A stretch of DNA of 64,000 nucleotides from Forficula auricularia (taxonomy: Eukaryota > Arthropoda > Insecta > Dermaptera > Forficulidae): NCBI GenBank assembly GCA_024734495.1, contig JALMQS010000153.1, positions 8,457,294-8,521,293 on the forward strand, in the 5' to 3' direction. The translations under genes were made by a program, and so were the position numbers. Position 1 is the stretch's first letter, and every line of letters begins with the position of its first letter. Of this stretch, positions 10,791-21,664 are shown one piece after another. The notes below the pieces were generated by a model. It had not been told where the DNA came from, did no database searches, and saw only the letters and a list, made by a program, of their open reading frames with translations.

Positions 10791-10835
10791 AGTGAGTTGA
10801 AGAAGTCGCAAATATAGTGACAAAACGCCCGTCTT
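10791..10835 (+). ncRNA. Hammerhead-like motif F2 (decayed)
   Basis: Plus strand: GTGAGT, TGAAGA (first C of the core lost to T), A, stem II GTCGC / GTGAC (one changed pair), AAA instead of GAA, ACGCC, CGTC. Inverted partner of F1 and more damaged. Confidence 0.3.
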
Positions 10836-10936
10836 ATTCAATATAATACTCTGAATTTAATTTATTTATCCAATTTCCTAAGATCTTCTAAATTAGATTA
10901 ATAATATTTGTGATAAATAAATTTCAAAATGTTTAC

Positions 10937-11107
10937 CCGTTCTTCACTTTTCCAATATATAAAAAATCCATATTCATCCACTTTGAAAAGACAATCTGTT
11001 TCGAAATCGATATTATCTTTTTCTTCTGTCCACCGATCAAACACCGAGCCATTTAACAATTGCTCGGGCACAGGGATATGCCAATTAAACTCGAAACGTT
11101 TCGTCAT
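10937..11107 (-). CDS. norpA: norpA coding exon 1 (start of PLC beta)
   Basis: First coding exon of norpA-type phospholipase C beta. The ATG at 11107-11105 sits in CCACAATGA, a good insect start context, and the exon encodes 57 residues beginning MTKRFEFNWHIPVPEQLL and including VFDRW and LFKVDEYGFFIYWKSEER before the donor CGG|GTAAAC at 10936. MTK-x-F-E-F-x-W-x-IPVP at the N terminus and KVDEYGFF-x-YWKSE are hallmarks of norpA rather than of the other insect PLC beta. With exons 2 and 3 this gives the first 123 residues, that is, most of the PH domain that helps seat the enzyme at the membrane and on G-protein beta-gamma or Rac. The product acts at the inner face of the plasma membrane; in eyes, at the rhabdomere. 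Identity by remembered family sequence. Confidence 0.9.
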
Positions 11108-11200
11108 TGTGGATTAGTGGTGGTATCCCGCTACCGATACGGCTGGCTGCTGCTGCTGGCCCCCCCACGGCGGGCGCCCCACCGATGAAGAGCCAGCACA
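11108..11200 (-). other. norpA: norpA 5' untranslated part of exon 1
   Basis: The 93 nt upstream of the ATG are GC-rich (CAGCAGCAGCCAGCC, CGGTGGGGCGCCCGCC) in strongly AT-rich surroundings, as expected of an exon. A likely acceptor, TGTTCTAG|TGTG, lies at 11202-11201, so a further non-coding exon would be upstream. No TATA box or initiator is convincing here. Confidence 0.5.
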
Positions 11201-11590
11201 CTAGAACATAACAGACCTTGGGATCAATTCTTTTAAGTATTTTTATCAACGATTAATTAAGAACATAATTAGTTCAATTAAACAACGAAATATTTCGTTT
11301 GATAATTGTTCCCATTAAGATTTCTTATAAATAATTAGCTAACTGATTGGCAAAATAGAAATAAACAATTTTTATATGTATAATCAAATGGTGTGAGCAC
11401 CATACGACTTTCAAATTAGTTTATGCTTATTTGAAATCATTATAGCAATTTTCTTCTTTTAAATTACTTCAATTTGGGTTTCCCGCAAGACGTTTTGAAA
11501 AAAAAAGGAAAAACAAAACAAAAGACTCTTAGACTAAATAGGTACTTCCAATTCTATAATTTCAGACAAAAAAAAAATTTTAGAAAAAAA

Positions 11591-12175
11591 AACCGACTTC
11601 AAAAAAAATTAAATGCAACAAATAAAATAATAAGAACTCAAAAATAAAATAAAATACACTTAAAGGTATAAAATAATTATCTTATTTAGTTACAACTAAA
11701 CGATGAAATTGTTACATGAAATCACTTTTGAAGTCGGTGCCAAACATATACATTTTATGAATCGCACTCGATGGATCTTACTTAGTACCTTTGACGGGTA
11801 ATAAAGACAACAACTCGCTTATACAGTTTGTTTGGCACCGACTTCAAAAAGTGATTGCATGTAATAATTTCATCGTTTAGTTGTAACTAAATAAATAACC
11901 CCCCTTAGGTACCCCATTTCCAATAAAAAAAGAATCATCGAAATCGGTCCATAAACAAAGAAGTTATGCGTGAATATACAGAACAAAAAAAGGTCCAATA
12001 CCAATTAAAAAAAACGGGACCAATCGGGTACGAGACTGAATCCAATGAAAAAAAATCATCCAAATCGGTCTACATGGTAAAGATAAATAAATGTACAAAC
12101 ACAAAAAACAAAAAACAAAAAAAAACGGACATTCCGTTGAATTGATAACCTCCGCCTTCTTTTCAAAGTCGGTTA
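11591..12175. mobile_element. ACCGACTTC palindrome element, copy 1
   Basis: Ends AACCGACTTCAAAAAAA and its inverse (TTTTCAAAGTCGGTT) define the element. Its left half is itself a palindrome: AATGCAACAAATAAAATAAT ... AAGTCGGTGCCAAAC, then GTTTGGCACCGACTTC back to GTTGTAACTAAAT. The right half has conserved CCATAAACAAAGAAGTTATG and GGACCAATCGG blocks. From memory, such GAAGTCGGTT-bounded repeats are common in Lepidoptera and occur in other insects. Other copies: 17420-18564, 19757-21275, 48244-49205. Confidence 0.6.
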
Positions 12176-12465
12176 AAACAAAAGATGTTTAAGGTAGTTG
12201 TATCGCAACAATAATAGCAAAAATTTAATGCTAGATTATATAAGTACAGACAATAAGGATTCATAATTCATAAACCCAAAACTTTTGCTGTTTATGTACC
12301 ACTACTAGCCAATCCCGTGCTCGTTTGACAACTCTGTCAACACTGTCCAAGCTTGTATATATTTTATCATAGAAATTTCAGATAAAGTACATTATAAAGG
12401 GATAGTTTTTAAGGAATTTGGTGTTGGTACTTGGTGAAACATTTTTTAAATTATTGGATAAAATA

Positions 12466-12668
12466 CTTGGTAGGTTTCACATTAAGATATAAAAAAATAA
12501 AACGAATTTATGTTTGAGAATCTTTAATCTCGATATATATATTTCGGGTGACTAACCCATCTTCAGGAGAAACAGAAAGTAAGTCACCCGAAATATATAT
12601 ATCGAGATTAAAGATTCTCCAAAAATAAATTCGTTTTATTTTTTTATATCTTAATGTGAAACCTACCA
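12466..12668. repeat. Foldback element, family B
   Basis: Arms of about 85 bp, 12466-12552 and 12583-12668, are near-perfect inverses (GGTAGGTTTCACATTAAG at the outside, TCTCGATATATATATTTCGG inside). The centre holds a complete hammerhead-like motif on the minus strand; the right arm keeps only its 3' half. The outer GGTAGGTTTCACAT matches the outer end of family C at 7922. Confidence 0.65.
12528..12570 (-). ncRNA. Hammerhead-like motif B
   Basis: Minus strand: TCTC, CTGAAGA, T, stem II GGGT / ACCC (loop TAGTC), GAA, self-pairing ATATATATAT as stem III, C at the cleavage position, then GAGA, which pairs perfectly with the opening TCTC (4 bp). All conserved core positions are present apart from the extra T. 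Confidence 0.5.
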
Positions 12669-13244
12669 AGTATTTTTATCCAATAAATTATAAAGGGAGT
12701 TTTATAAAACATAAAGTTCTTAATAAGCGATTGAAAGCTGTTGCGACAATGGCTGAAGCGAAAAAACGTCAAAAAAGTGCTAAAGTTAACCCACTTTTTA
12801 GGTTAAATATATGCGTTGTTGCCAGCTTGTTTTTAGTGTAAATTTTTCATTATTTATTCATTATTATCTCAGAAACTGTGTTGTAACAATGAATTAAAAT
12901 TTTCTTAAAAAATGTATTAGTTATTGTTTAATGTTGGTTTAGTTTTTTATAATCATGGTAAGAAGAGTTTCTTAATTATAATTATATATGTATGTAAATT
13001 TTCCGATATCCCGTATAGTGCAATGTATAAGAGTCTGAAAAACTCTTATCTGAATTTAATATCTCCGGAACTATATTGTTCATAAATTTAATTTTGCCAC
13101 CAATCGATCAGAAGTATTTAAATAATAATCTGTCTAAATTTCAAAAAAATCCTAAGAAAACCCATATTGTGAAACAACTACCTTAATAAAACTTAGGGAT
13201 TGCGGTGTGGATTTAAAGTTTTTTTCTTTCTTAAATTGGTATAC

Positions 13245-13415
13245 TTATCACGTCGCATAAGTTGTTAGTTTTGTATAAATTTTAATCCGATTGAAATAAA
13301 GAAAAAGGCTGTAAATTAGGAGTGTCATAACATAAATATTTTAAGCTCCCATATCTTGTATATGCTAAGGCGCAGAGCTTCGGGATTTGAAAATTAAGCT
13401 ATCTAGAGCAGGGGT
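13245..13415 (+). repeat. Dispersed repeat R, copy 1
   Basis: Contains ATAAGTTGTTAGTTTTGTAT, AATCCGATTGAAATA and CAGAGCTTCGGGATTTGAAA. The same order is found at 26310-26525, 34235-34445 and partly at 34530-34690 and 43060-43150. No protein is encoded. Just after it, CAGGGGTGTCCAACCTTTAA (13418) resembles a hAT terminus, but I found no partner end. Confidence 0.55.
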
Positions 13416-13508
13416 GTCCAACCTTTAAAGGCTTACATGGGCCGCATATGAAGAAAAAAATGTCTCCGTCCGCAAATAAAATTTACTATTTCCATTGATA
13501 TTTCTTAA

Positions 13509-13511
<3 letters not shown>

Positions 13512-13563
<52 letters not shown>
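13512..13563. repeat. (TA)n microsatellite
   Basis: About 26 uninterrupted TA dinucleotides. No further content. Confidence 0.95.
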
Positions 13564-13567
<4 letters not shown>

Positions 13568-13929
13568 AATAATGTAGAATAATGATATCCACAATGATAT
13601 AGGAAAAATGTCATAGCGTAATAATCTTTGAGTTCTTTTCCTTCAGGATTTTGTTTTTAAATCACTTCAAAAAGTTTTAATTACTAAAATAATAAATATT
13701 AAAAAAAAATGTAAATATGAGATGAAGTATAATTTTTAATTAATCGAAACTTCATTATTTCTGTTACTTGAAAGTTGAGCTTATAATTTTGATTTTAGTG
13801 GATTTTATTCTCGAAAAAATAGCTTCAAGTAAATCTAAATTCATATTATTTCGAAAAAGTTAATAAATATTGTGAAACCAGGAGGAATATTTGGTTCTGG
13901 GTAGGTAATTTTTATAAAATGTTATTAAA

Positions 13930-14294
13930 TATTTCTCGACGCCAGGCTTCACCTCGCACAGAAGTTGAACCAACTGGGCTACGAGACTCTGTCTCATCCG
14001 CCATACTCGCCGGACCTCTCGCCAAACTGTCTACCACTTTTTCAACCACCTCGACAACTTCTTACGGGAGAAATGCTTCAAAATCTAAGATAATGCCAAA
14101 AATGCCTTCAACGACTTAATCGCCTCCAGAACACCGGAATTGTATGAAACAGGAATAAATAAATTTGTTTCATGTTGGTAAAAGTGTATTGCTTCAAATG
14201 GTTCTTATTTTGATTAATAAAGTTTTTTCTAAGCTCAGATATATGTGTTTAAAATTAAGGGTTAAAAAAACGAAATTATTTTCTAACCAACCTA
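13930..14294 (+). pseudogene. Mariner transposase C-terminal remnant
   Basis: Reading across two frameshifts gives recognisable mariner transposase sequence: D-ARLHLAQKLNQLGYETL, HPPYSPDL, then VYHFFNHLDNFLREKCF, then FNDLIASRTPELYETGINKF and finally NGSYFD followed by TAA at about 14213. HPPYSPDLSP and the terminal NGSYFD are mariner hallmarks. The segment aligned with the last catalytic Asp (the family's DNARPH) is DARLH, so one residue is missing there. About 80 bp later, AAACGAAATTATTTTCTAAC followed by CAACC looks like the mariner terminal repeat, ending about 14294 before TA. Everything upstream of the third catalytic residue is absent, so the copy is dead. Confidence 0.75.
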
Positions 14295-15018
14295 ATAAAA
14301 CTAAATATTTGACGATCAAATACAAGATGGGTGTGGAACCAGAACTTTTCTGAAATATGCGGCTAATAAAATTAGATAAAAATAAATCATTTTGTTTTTA
14401 TATAAAGTTCGTTTAAATAAGAAACAATCGATAGAGTATATAAATACAAAATTTAGGAGGAGCAAGGGCATGGAAATTTAATAGCCAGTTTGTCCAAGTG
14501 TGAACATTTAGGCAACCAGTCAAGCGTAGATTCAGTTCAATCAGCTAGCTCTTCAGGAGGACACCGCGGTAAATGCGGCGTCATTTGACATTTCAAAGCG
14601 ATCCCATTTTGGATTCAATTTTCTTGAAATAAACTTTTGACATTATCTTTTCTAGATTAGTGTGAAAAATATAATTTTATTTGATATATAAATAAGTAAA
14701 AAAATATGATATCTATAATTTATAGTTTTTTGAATGAAGTAAAGTTATCTTTCATTTTAAAGTTCGTTATTGAGAAATTTCAATACTACGGATAAATTTA
14801 CTTTTATATGGAAAAATACCACCTTATTCAATGTCAATAACAAAATTTAATAGTAAAAAAAAAGCTTATGCTAGAATTATGAAATAATCTTAAGGGGTAC
14901 TTGAGAGACAGTTAACATAAACTAGAGGTAAAGGGGGTCAGGATTGAAGGGTTAAGAACCAGTACTTTAGACCTTGAGCCTCGAGGAGTAAGTGATTCAT
15001 TAACGTTTTTATCTAATA

Positions 15019-15837
15019 CAGTGAAATCCCCCAAATCCGAACCCCGAAAATCCGAAATCCCGGGAAATCCGAACAAGTATTTTTTACAAATTTAAGTTTA
15101 GGTAGGTGTTTTCTCAAACTCGAGGCTAGGCCAAAGGGTACCGCGACATTTCAGCCCCCGACAAAATATCATTCAGACAAAATATCCCCCGACATAATAT
15201 CTTCTGACAAAATATTCCCCAGTATAAGGGAGAATACAAAAGTGATTAAGTGAGAAGCTTATAATCATAGTTTTGAAAAATATAAACAGACTTTCATATT
15301 TTGGCCCCTAATTAGCCTTTTGAAAGTGCTGCTGTCTGTCGTGTTTGATTAGGAAAAAATGGGAGGCCCAAACACACCCTACCCGACGATTGGCTGGTTC
15401 GGTTTTCAATGTGTGTTTGATTAGAAAAAAATGGGAGCCCGAAACACACCACGCCCGGACTAAACTTTCGGAGGTTCGGTTAATATATATTAACCGAACC
15501 GGAGTCGATTTGTATTACTCATAAGATTCACGAGGGGAAGGGTTATTTTGTCATGGGATATTTTGTCTGAAGGATATTTGTCGGGGGCTGAAATGTCACG
15601 GAATCAGGCCAAAGCTTCTTTCAAGATCTCCGCAGTAAGTTCGCACTTATATTTTGCCACGATTCTGCAATCCAGTAAATAACGTCTTTTATTTAACTTT
15701 CTTCAGCTTCTGAAGGATAGAAAGAGAACCATTTTCTTCAATAAGATATCCAAACCACCAGTATTCGGCTAATCCGAACAAATTGAAATCCAAACAGGCT
15801 ACAGCCCCAATTAGTTCGGATTTGAGGGGTTTCACTG
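15019..15837. mobile_element. pogo-like element, host of a nested insertion
   Basis: CAGTGAAATCCCCCAAATCC at the left and CAGTGAAACCCCTCAAATCC (reverse complement of the right end), both beside TA (15017-15018, 15838-15839). ATCCGAAC words repeat just inside both ends. No transposase remains. It was interrupted by the 15137-15605 element. Confidence 0.7.
15137..15605. mobile_element. Mutator-like TIR element with 9-bp duplication
   Basis: Inverted ends GGTACCGCGACATTTCAGCC and GATTCCGTGACATTTCAGCC continue for about 50 bp through GACAAAATATC words. It is flanked by the perfect 9-bp direct repeat AGGCCAAAG (15128-15136, 15606-15614). A 9-bp duplication is usual for Mutator-like elements. The middle has the perfect palindrome TTCGGTTAATATATATTAACCGAA (broken here as TTCGGTTAATAT / ATATTAACCGAA) at about 15476-15499. 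No transposase. Confidence 0.7.
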
Positions 15838-15956
15838 TATTACATCCCAGTAAAAACACTTCTGTAAAAAAGGCCAAGTTCGATTAATAAACAGTTTGCC
15901 AAAAAAACAACAATAGGGAGTTCTAATGTGCTGTCAACTTAGCCAATAGAAATTGT

Positions 15957-16312
15957 CCGCCTCTCTGGTGTAATGGTCAGCATAACTGGCTGGCAACCCG
16001 GAGGTCTCGGATTCGATTCCTGACTATACCCAGACATTTTTTCTGTAAGTATAGGGTCTGGTAATAAAAATTAAGTGGGAGATAAATTTAACCTAATTTA
16101 TCGCGCGGAGAATTTACCACTGCTCGAAGCCCCTAAAAACTTAGTATATTGTACTATATCTAACTTTCTGAGATTTGGCTCGTGATCCCGGCTTCTTTTC
16201 CTTCTACTCTGTTCTTTTCACGATGGAGAGGCCATCCCATACAGGCCTTTAGGGGATGCACCTTCTGGTGTATCTCCTTCTCACATCAATATCATTAAAA
16301 AAAAATTAGTAT
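15957..16312 (+). mobile_element. tRNA-derived SINE, family 1
   Basis: The head has a pol III A box (TGGTGTAATGGTCAGCA) and a B box (GGATTCGATTCC, 16009-16020). A body of about 240 bp follows, with CCATCCCATACAGGCCTTTA and GGTGTATCTCCTTCTCACAT, then a short A-rich tail (ATCATTAAAAAAAAA). A second copy without the tRNA head lies inverted at 26866-27090. The tail and the linked body show it is a SINE, not a tRNA gene. Confidence 0.7.
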
Positions 16313-16599
16313 TTTACAATTAAAATAGATGCTTTCAATTTTATATGTGGATCTATAATTAATGGTTTCAACCTTTTTTATTTGAAATTATTTTCCTGAA
16401 ACGTGACTTTTACGCATTATGTTATCAGGATAAATTAATTAAATTTGTGACATACTTTAAAATGCGTAACAGCTAAATTTCAAGAAAATAATTTCAATTA
16501 AAAATGTAGTATCTTTAAATTTAGATCAATAGCCCAGTCAAATTAGACAAATCGATGGAAAAAAATCCCGGAGTTTTGGAAATGGTCTTAAACGCTTCC

Positions 16600-17185
16600 C
16601 TTAGACTTATGGATAATGTGTATCAAAAGTCCCCAAGGTTGGGGGTCGAGCTCGTGGAGGGGGGGGCTAAAGTTCCCTTTTTTCGGTTTTTACCTTATAA
16701 CTCAAAAACGGTCCATATTTTGTAAATAACCGTCCTATAATAAATTAAAGAGGACAAAATTTCGCGTCGATTACAAAAAAAATGCAAAATTGGTCCAGTA
16801 GTTCGATTTTTTATGGGGATTCGAAAAACAGCCCCGGATCACTTATGAATATCCCAAAAACTCGCACTTTTTTCGATTTTTTTCCATTTTGACCATGAAG
16901 GAGCACGTTTTCGACAAAGAGCACTCTATACATTTTTAAACTAGATTAAATTTGTTACAATTTAAACAAAGTTTCATCTTAATTGGATAATGGTAACCCG
17001 GCCGCAATGAAGTTGAAGTTTTGAAAAACTGCAATTTTTTGCAAAAAATCGCAGATTTTCCTTCATAAAATGAAAACAACTCATCCTAGAAACTTGATTC
17101 TTGTCTCTTACTATAGGGAATTTTGTTCACTTGAACGTTTACTTGGACTACTTTTTTGTTAAAACTCTTAAATTTATAGATATCC
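16600..17185 (+). repeat. Dispersed repeat J, copy 1
   Basis: Carries CACTTTTTTCGATTTTTTTC, CATTTTGACCATGAAGGAGC, ATTGGATAATGGTAACCCG and GCAATGAAGTTGAAG. The block recurs at 21665-22060 (minus), 29120-29790 and in both arms of the big foldback at 43851-47590. It encodes nothing I can recognise. Confidence 0.6.
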
Positions 17186-17419
17186 TTCATTTTACATGAC
17201 ACTTTTGAGAATTCAGATCATATCCTCCCTCGAGCTAAACCCCAACCCTCGGGGACTTTTGACACACATTAACCCAAGTCTAAGGGAAGCGTTTAAGACC
17301 ATTTCCAAAACTCTGGGATTTTTTCCACCGATTGGCCTTATTTTGTCTAATTTGACCGAGCTAGAACATGTAAAATTGAAAATATACTTTTGAATTGAAA
17401 GTAATATTTTCAAAAAAAA

Positions 17420-18564
17420 AACCGACTTCAAAAAAATTAAATACAACAAATAAAATAATAAAACTCAAAAATCAAATAAAATACACTAAAAGGTATAAAA
17501 TAATAATCTAATTTAGTTAAAACTAAACGACGAAATATTTACATGAAATCACTTTTTGAAGTCGGTGCTAAACATATACATTTTATTAATCAAACTCGAT
17601 GGATTTTACTTAGTACGATTGGCGGGTACGCTCGCTTATATAGTTTGTTTAGCACCGACTTCAAAAAGTGATTTCATGTAAATATTTCGTCGTTTAGTTG
17701 TAACTAAATTAGATAATTATTTTATACCTTTTAGTGTATTTTATTTAATTTTTAAGTTATTATTATTTTTTTGTTAAATTTAATTTTTTTGAAGTCGATT
17801 TTTATTTTTTTTATAAATATTATTTTTATTTTTTTCTATTTTAGTGATGTTATTAATAGTGACTTAATATATATAATACCTTGCATGCATCTCGTAAGAG
17901 AAAGGGTCGGTCGAATGAATCAGAAAATGATGAATTTATGCATAGATTGTTTTTGAGCTTCGATTCCGGAGATTACTTCTCCACCATCGACTGTCCTTGA
18001 TCATCTTTTAGTCCTTGTTTTTAATAAGAGGAAAAAACTAATTAAAGAAAAAACCTCTTTTCCGATAATTATTTCAATTCCATTATCCATTCCAATCCAT
18101 CTCCAGAAAATGATGATAAAATTGAATTCATAAATGTGGAAATTCTCTAGAAACGTTTGCGGGTTTTAAATGAACGTTTTAAGATTGATTTTTTTAAAAA
18201 AGATTTTATTTATTATAATTTCGATTATTTGCTCATAAGAATTGGATATTTACGTTAATTCGTCATTGATCATATCATCAGAACTTGACCAAATTAATAT
18301 GGGACCACCCCTAAAGTACCGTCTTTTCAATATAAAAGGAGTCATCGAAATCGGTTCATAAACAAAGAAGTTATGCCTAAACAAACATAGTAAAAAAGGT
18401 CCAATACCAATGAAAAAAAAAACGGGTCCAATCGGAAAATAGACTGTATACAATGCAAAAAAAATCATCAAAATCAGTTCACAATTGGCGATGATATCAG
18501 GTAACATAGACACAAAAAAAAAATCAGTCGAATTGAGAACCTCCTCCTTTTTTGAAGTCGGTTA
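17420..18564. mobile_element. ACCGACTTC palindrome element, copy 2
   Basis: ACCGACTTCAAAAAAATTAA opens it and TTTTTGAAGTCGGTTAAAA closes it. The palindromic left half (17420-17810) is followed by one 259-family monomer (17950-18090) and by the CCATAAACAAAGAAGTTATG block on the plus strand. Longer than copy 1 because of internal insertions. Confidence 0.55.
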
Positions 18565-19129
18565 AAAGGCACAATAAACTTTACGGAATAAAATTATTTT
18601 TACATAGAAAAAAAATTCCAACTTATACAATGTCTATAACAAAATTTAATCAGTAAAAAAAAAGTTTAATGCTTGTATTATAAAATAATCTTAAGTGCTA
18701 CTTGAGAACCAGTTAAAGATAAATGAGGTCAGGATAAAAGGGTTAAGAACCACTGCTTTAGACCTAGGGTCTCGAGGAGTAAGTGATTTATTAAAATTAT
18801 TTTTATCTAATACAACGAAAATGGTTATCATTTTTTTCAATTCATTTATGTAGATTTATTTTCATAAATGTTAAAATCGAAAAGGTCACCTTGTCACAAA
18901 TTCGTTGTTTTATTAATAAATGTTCATTTTTTTTCTTACTTTATCAATTTATTTTTAAATTTCAAAATATTTTATAGGTAGGGGAAGGGTAGGCAAAGTG
19001 GCCATGGCGGGCAAAGTGTCCTCAGAGGTGCCGTATCGCACTGGGAACGCCCTAACTTGTTCCACTCAATTAATAAAATAAAGGGTGTGTAGTTTCACAG
19101 TGAATGAAATAAAACTCAAAGAGGTTTAT

Positions 19130-19178
19130 ACAAACTCAATATATTTCGGATTATTAGTCCATCATCAGGAGTTTACAG
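19130..19178 (-). ncRNA. Hammerhead-like motif D1
   Basis: Minus strand: TGTAAACTC, CTGATGA, T, stem II GGA / TCC (loop CTAATAA), GAA, ATATATT, GAGTTTGTA. Stem I is AAACTC with GAGTTT, 6 pairs, extendable by two wobble pairs. The core is intact apart from the shared extra T. Confidence 0.5.
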
Positions 19179-19443
19179 GTTAAAACTAATAATATTTGAA
19201 CATGCGATCACAATTTTTAACATTTAAATCATACGTACCAATATAACAAAATATAACATTCAAATCATACGTACCAATATAACACAAGAAAAACATCAAC
19301 ATTTAACAATAAATAAAATTTTAATTTCTTGTGTTATATTAGTACGTATGATTTGAATGTTATATTTTGTTATATTGGTACGTATGATTTATAATAGATA
19401 TTAAAAATAGTGATCTCATGTTCAAATATTACTAGTTTTAACC

Positions 19444-19492
19444 TGCAAACACCTGATGATGGACCAATAATCCGAAATATATTGAGTTTGTA
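19444..19492 (+). ncRNA. Hammerhead-like motif D2
   Basis: Plus strand partner: TGCAAACAC, CTGATGA, T, stem II GGA / TCC (loop CCAATAA), GAA, ATATATT, GAGTTTGTA. Stem I is CAAACAC with GAGTTTG, six of seven paired. Confidence 0.45.
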
Positions 19493-19756
19493 TAAACCTC
19501 TTTGAGTTTTATTTCATTCACTGTGAAACTACACACCCTTTACTTTATTAATTAATATCATGTTTCAGCTAAAACCTACACCACCTTCTCTAAGTAAAAT
19601 TGTTCTACTCAATGCTATCAATGAGAAGGCTGATCTGGTTAACGAATCGTCTCTAGAAGTTATTAAAATTTTTGCAGTTTTTGACCATCCCGATGTAAGC
19701 CAAGTGCTCAAAACATTTATAGTGAAATTTTAAAAAGAATAAACAAGAATAATTTT

Positions 19757-21275
19757 TAACCAACTTCGAAAAAAGGAGGAAGTTATCAATTCAATGGAAT
19801 GTGTTTTTTTATTCTTTGTGTTTGAACATTTATTTCTCTTTACCATGTGGACTGATTTTGATTATTTTTTTTGCATTGGGTTCAGTCTAGTTTCCGATTG
19901 GTCCCGTTTTTTTCATTGATATTGGACCTTTTTTGTTACGTATGTTCACCCATAACTTCTTTGTTTATGGACCGATTTAAATTATTCTTTTTTTATTGGA
20001 AAGAAGGTACCATAAGGGTGGTCCCTATTATTAATTTGGTCAAGTTCTAATGATATGATCAATGACGAATTAACGTAAATATCCAATTCTTATGAGCAAA
20101 TAATCGAAATTATAATAAATAAAATCTTTTTTAAAAAAATCAATCTTAAAACGTTCATTTAAAACCCGCAAACGTTTCTAGAGAATTTCCACATTTATGA
20201 ATTCAATTTTATTATCATTATCTGATTCATTCGACCGACCCTTTCTCTTACGAGATGCATGCAAGGTATTATATTAAGTCACTATTAATAACATCACTAA
20301 AATAGAGAAAAATAAAAATAATTTTTATAATAAAAATTAAAACCGAATGGTCTTAAACGCTTCCCTTAGACTTGGGTTAATGTGTGTGAAAAGTCCCCGA
20401 GGGTTGGGGTTTAGCTCGAGGGAGGATTTAATCCGAATTCTCAAGTTCTGATGATATGATGAATGACAAAATAACGGAAATCTCCAATTCTTATGAGCAA
20501 ATAATCGAAATTATAATTAATTAAATCTTTTATGAAAAAAATCTTAAAACATTCACTTAAAACCCGCTAACGTTTGGAGATAATATCTCTATTTATGAAT
20601 TGAATTTTATTATCAATTTCTGATGGGAATTAGGGAGAGATGAATTGATATTGGAGAATCAATCAATTATCGGAAAAGAGGTTATTTCTTTAATTAGTTT
20701 TTTCCTCTTATTAAAAACAAGGACTAAAAAGATGATCAAGGACACTCGATGGTGGAGAAGCAATCTCCGGAATCGAAGCTAAAATACAATGTATACATTA
20801 ATTCATGTAAATTAATTGGTTTATCAATTTCTGATTCCTTCGCCCGAATCTTTCTCTTACAAGATGCATGCAAGGTATTATATCTAAAAAGAGAAAAATA
20901 AAAATAATTTTTAGAAAAAAAAAATTAAATGCAACAAACAAAATAATAAGAACTCAAAAATCAAATAAAATGCACTAAAAGGTATAAAATAATTATTTTA
21001 TTTAGTTACAACTAAACGACGAAATTGTTACATGAAATCACTTTTGAAGTCGGTGCCAAACAATCTATGTAAGCGAGCTTACGCGATGTTGTCTTCATTA
21101 CCCGCCAAATGTACTTAATGTTTGGCACCGACTTCAAAAAGTGATTTCATGTAACAATTTCGTCGTTTAGTTGTAACTAAATTAGATAATTATTTTATAC
21201 CTTTTCGTGCATTTTATTTAATTTTTGAGTTCCCATTATTTTATTTGTTGGATTTAATTTTTTTGAAGTCGGTTT
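19757..21275. mobile_element. ACCGACTTC palindrome element, copy 3 (with insertions)
   Basis: Runs from AACCAACTTCGAAAAAAGGA to TTTTTTTGAAGTCGGTT. It holds the GAAGTTATG block on the minus strand (about 19800-20030), duplicated CTTATGAGCAAATAATCGAA segments (20090 and 20489), a 259-family monomer inverted at about 20630-20830, and the GTGCCAAAC/GTTTGGCAC palindrome at 20930-21270. Confidence 0.5.
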
Positions 21276-21664
21276 TATTTTGTGGTAGAATTTAGAGCAT
21301 TACAAGATAAAGGAGGAATCGAGAAAATTTGTAGATAAAAATTGATTAAAAATTTTCAAATAATTTCGTGATCTTATATCATCGTAAGGATTTTCCCTTA
21401 AAGAGATTTCAATTAAATTGGATTATATACATGGCCAATCCATATTATATAATGTTTTAATATAATTATCTTATATAATAAAGAAGGTTCTAAACAAGAA
21501 AAAATAAAATAAAATATTTGAGGAATATATATTTTTTCCCTTAATTCCTATTTTAATTAAATACAAAAGAAAGGTAATATAAATGAAAGATACTTTAATA
21601 AATGAAAAAGAATCATCTTTATTATGAACAAAGTTTTTAATGAAACTTTTCATTTATAAATTAA

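Larger units (their letters stand above)
7227..10936 (-). other. norpA: norpA intron 1, composite of nested repeats
   Basis: The borders are GT at 10936-10935 and AG at 7228-7227 on the minus strand. The interior is almost wholly mobile DNA: an inverted pair of hammerhead-like motifs (7356-7400, 10791-10835) brackets a mariner-like MITE, a foldback element, a HINE-like element and a GC-headed element, described separately. No coding exon is visible between exons 1 and 2, and the proteins of exons 1 and 2 are contiguous in the family. Confidence 0.7.
19076..19548. repeat. Foldback element, family D
   Basis: Arms of about 120 bp (19076-19195, 19425-19548) are close inverses, from AAAGGGTGTGTAGTTTCACA outside to the hammerhead-like motif inside. 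The centre has its own inverted and direct copies of CATACGTACCAATATAAC. AAAGTAAAGG-type flanks differ slightly between arms. Confidence 0.65.

Noticed and set aside
13418..13470. CAGGGGTGTCCAACC hAT-like terminus
   Set aside because: No inverted partner or 8-bp duplication could be located.
13919..14119. 66-residue frame on the plus strand
   Set aside because: Wrong frame of the mariner remnant; the transposase motifs are in the neighbouring frames.
15957..16040. Functional tRNA gene (also 22290 and 58828)
   Set aside because: A and B boxes are present, but there is no closing acceptor stem and each is followed by a SINE body and A- or AATA-rich tail.
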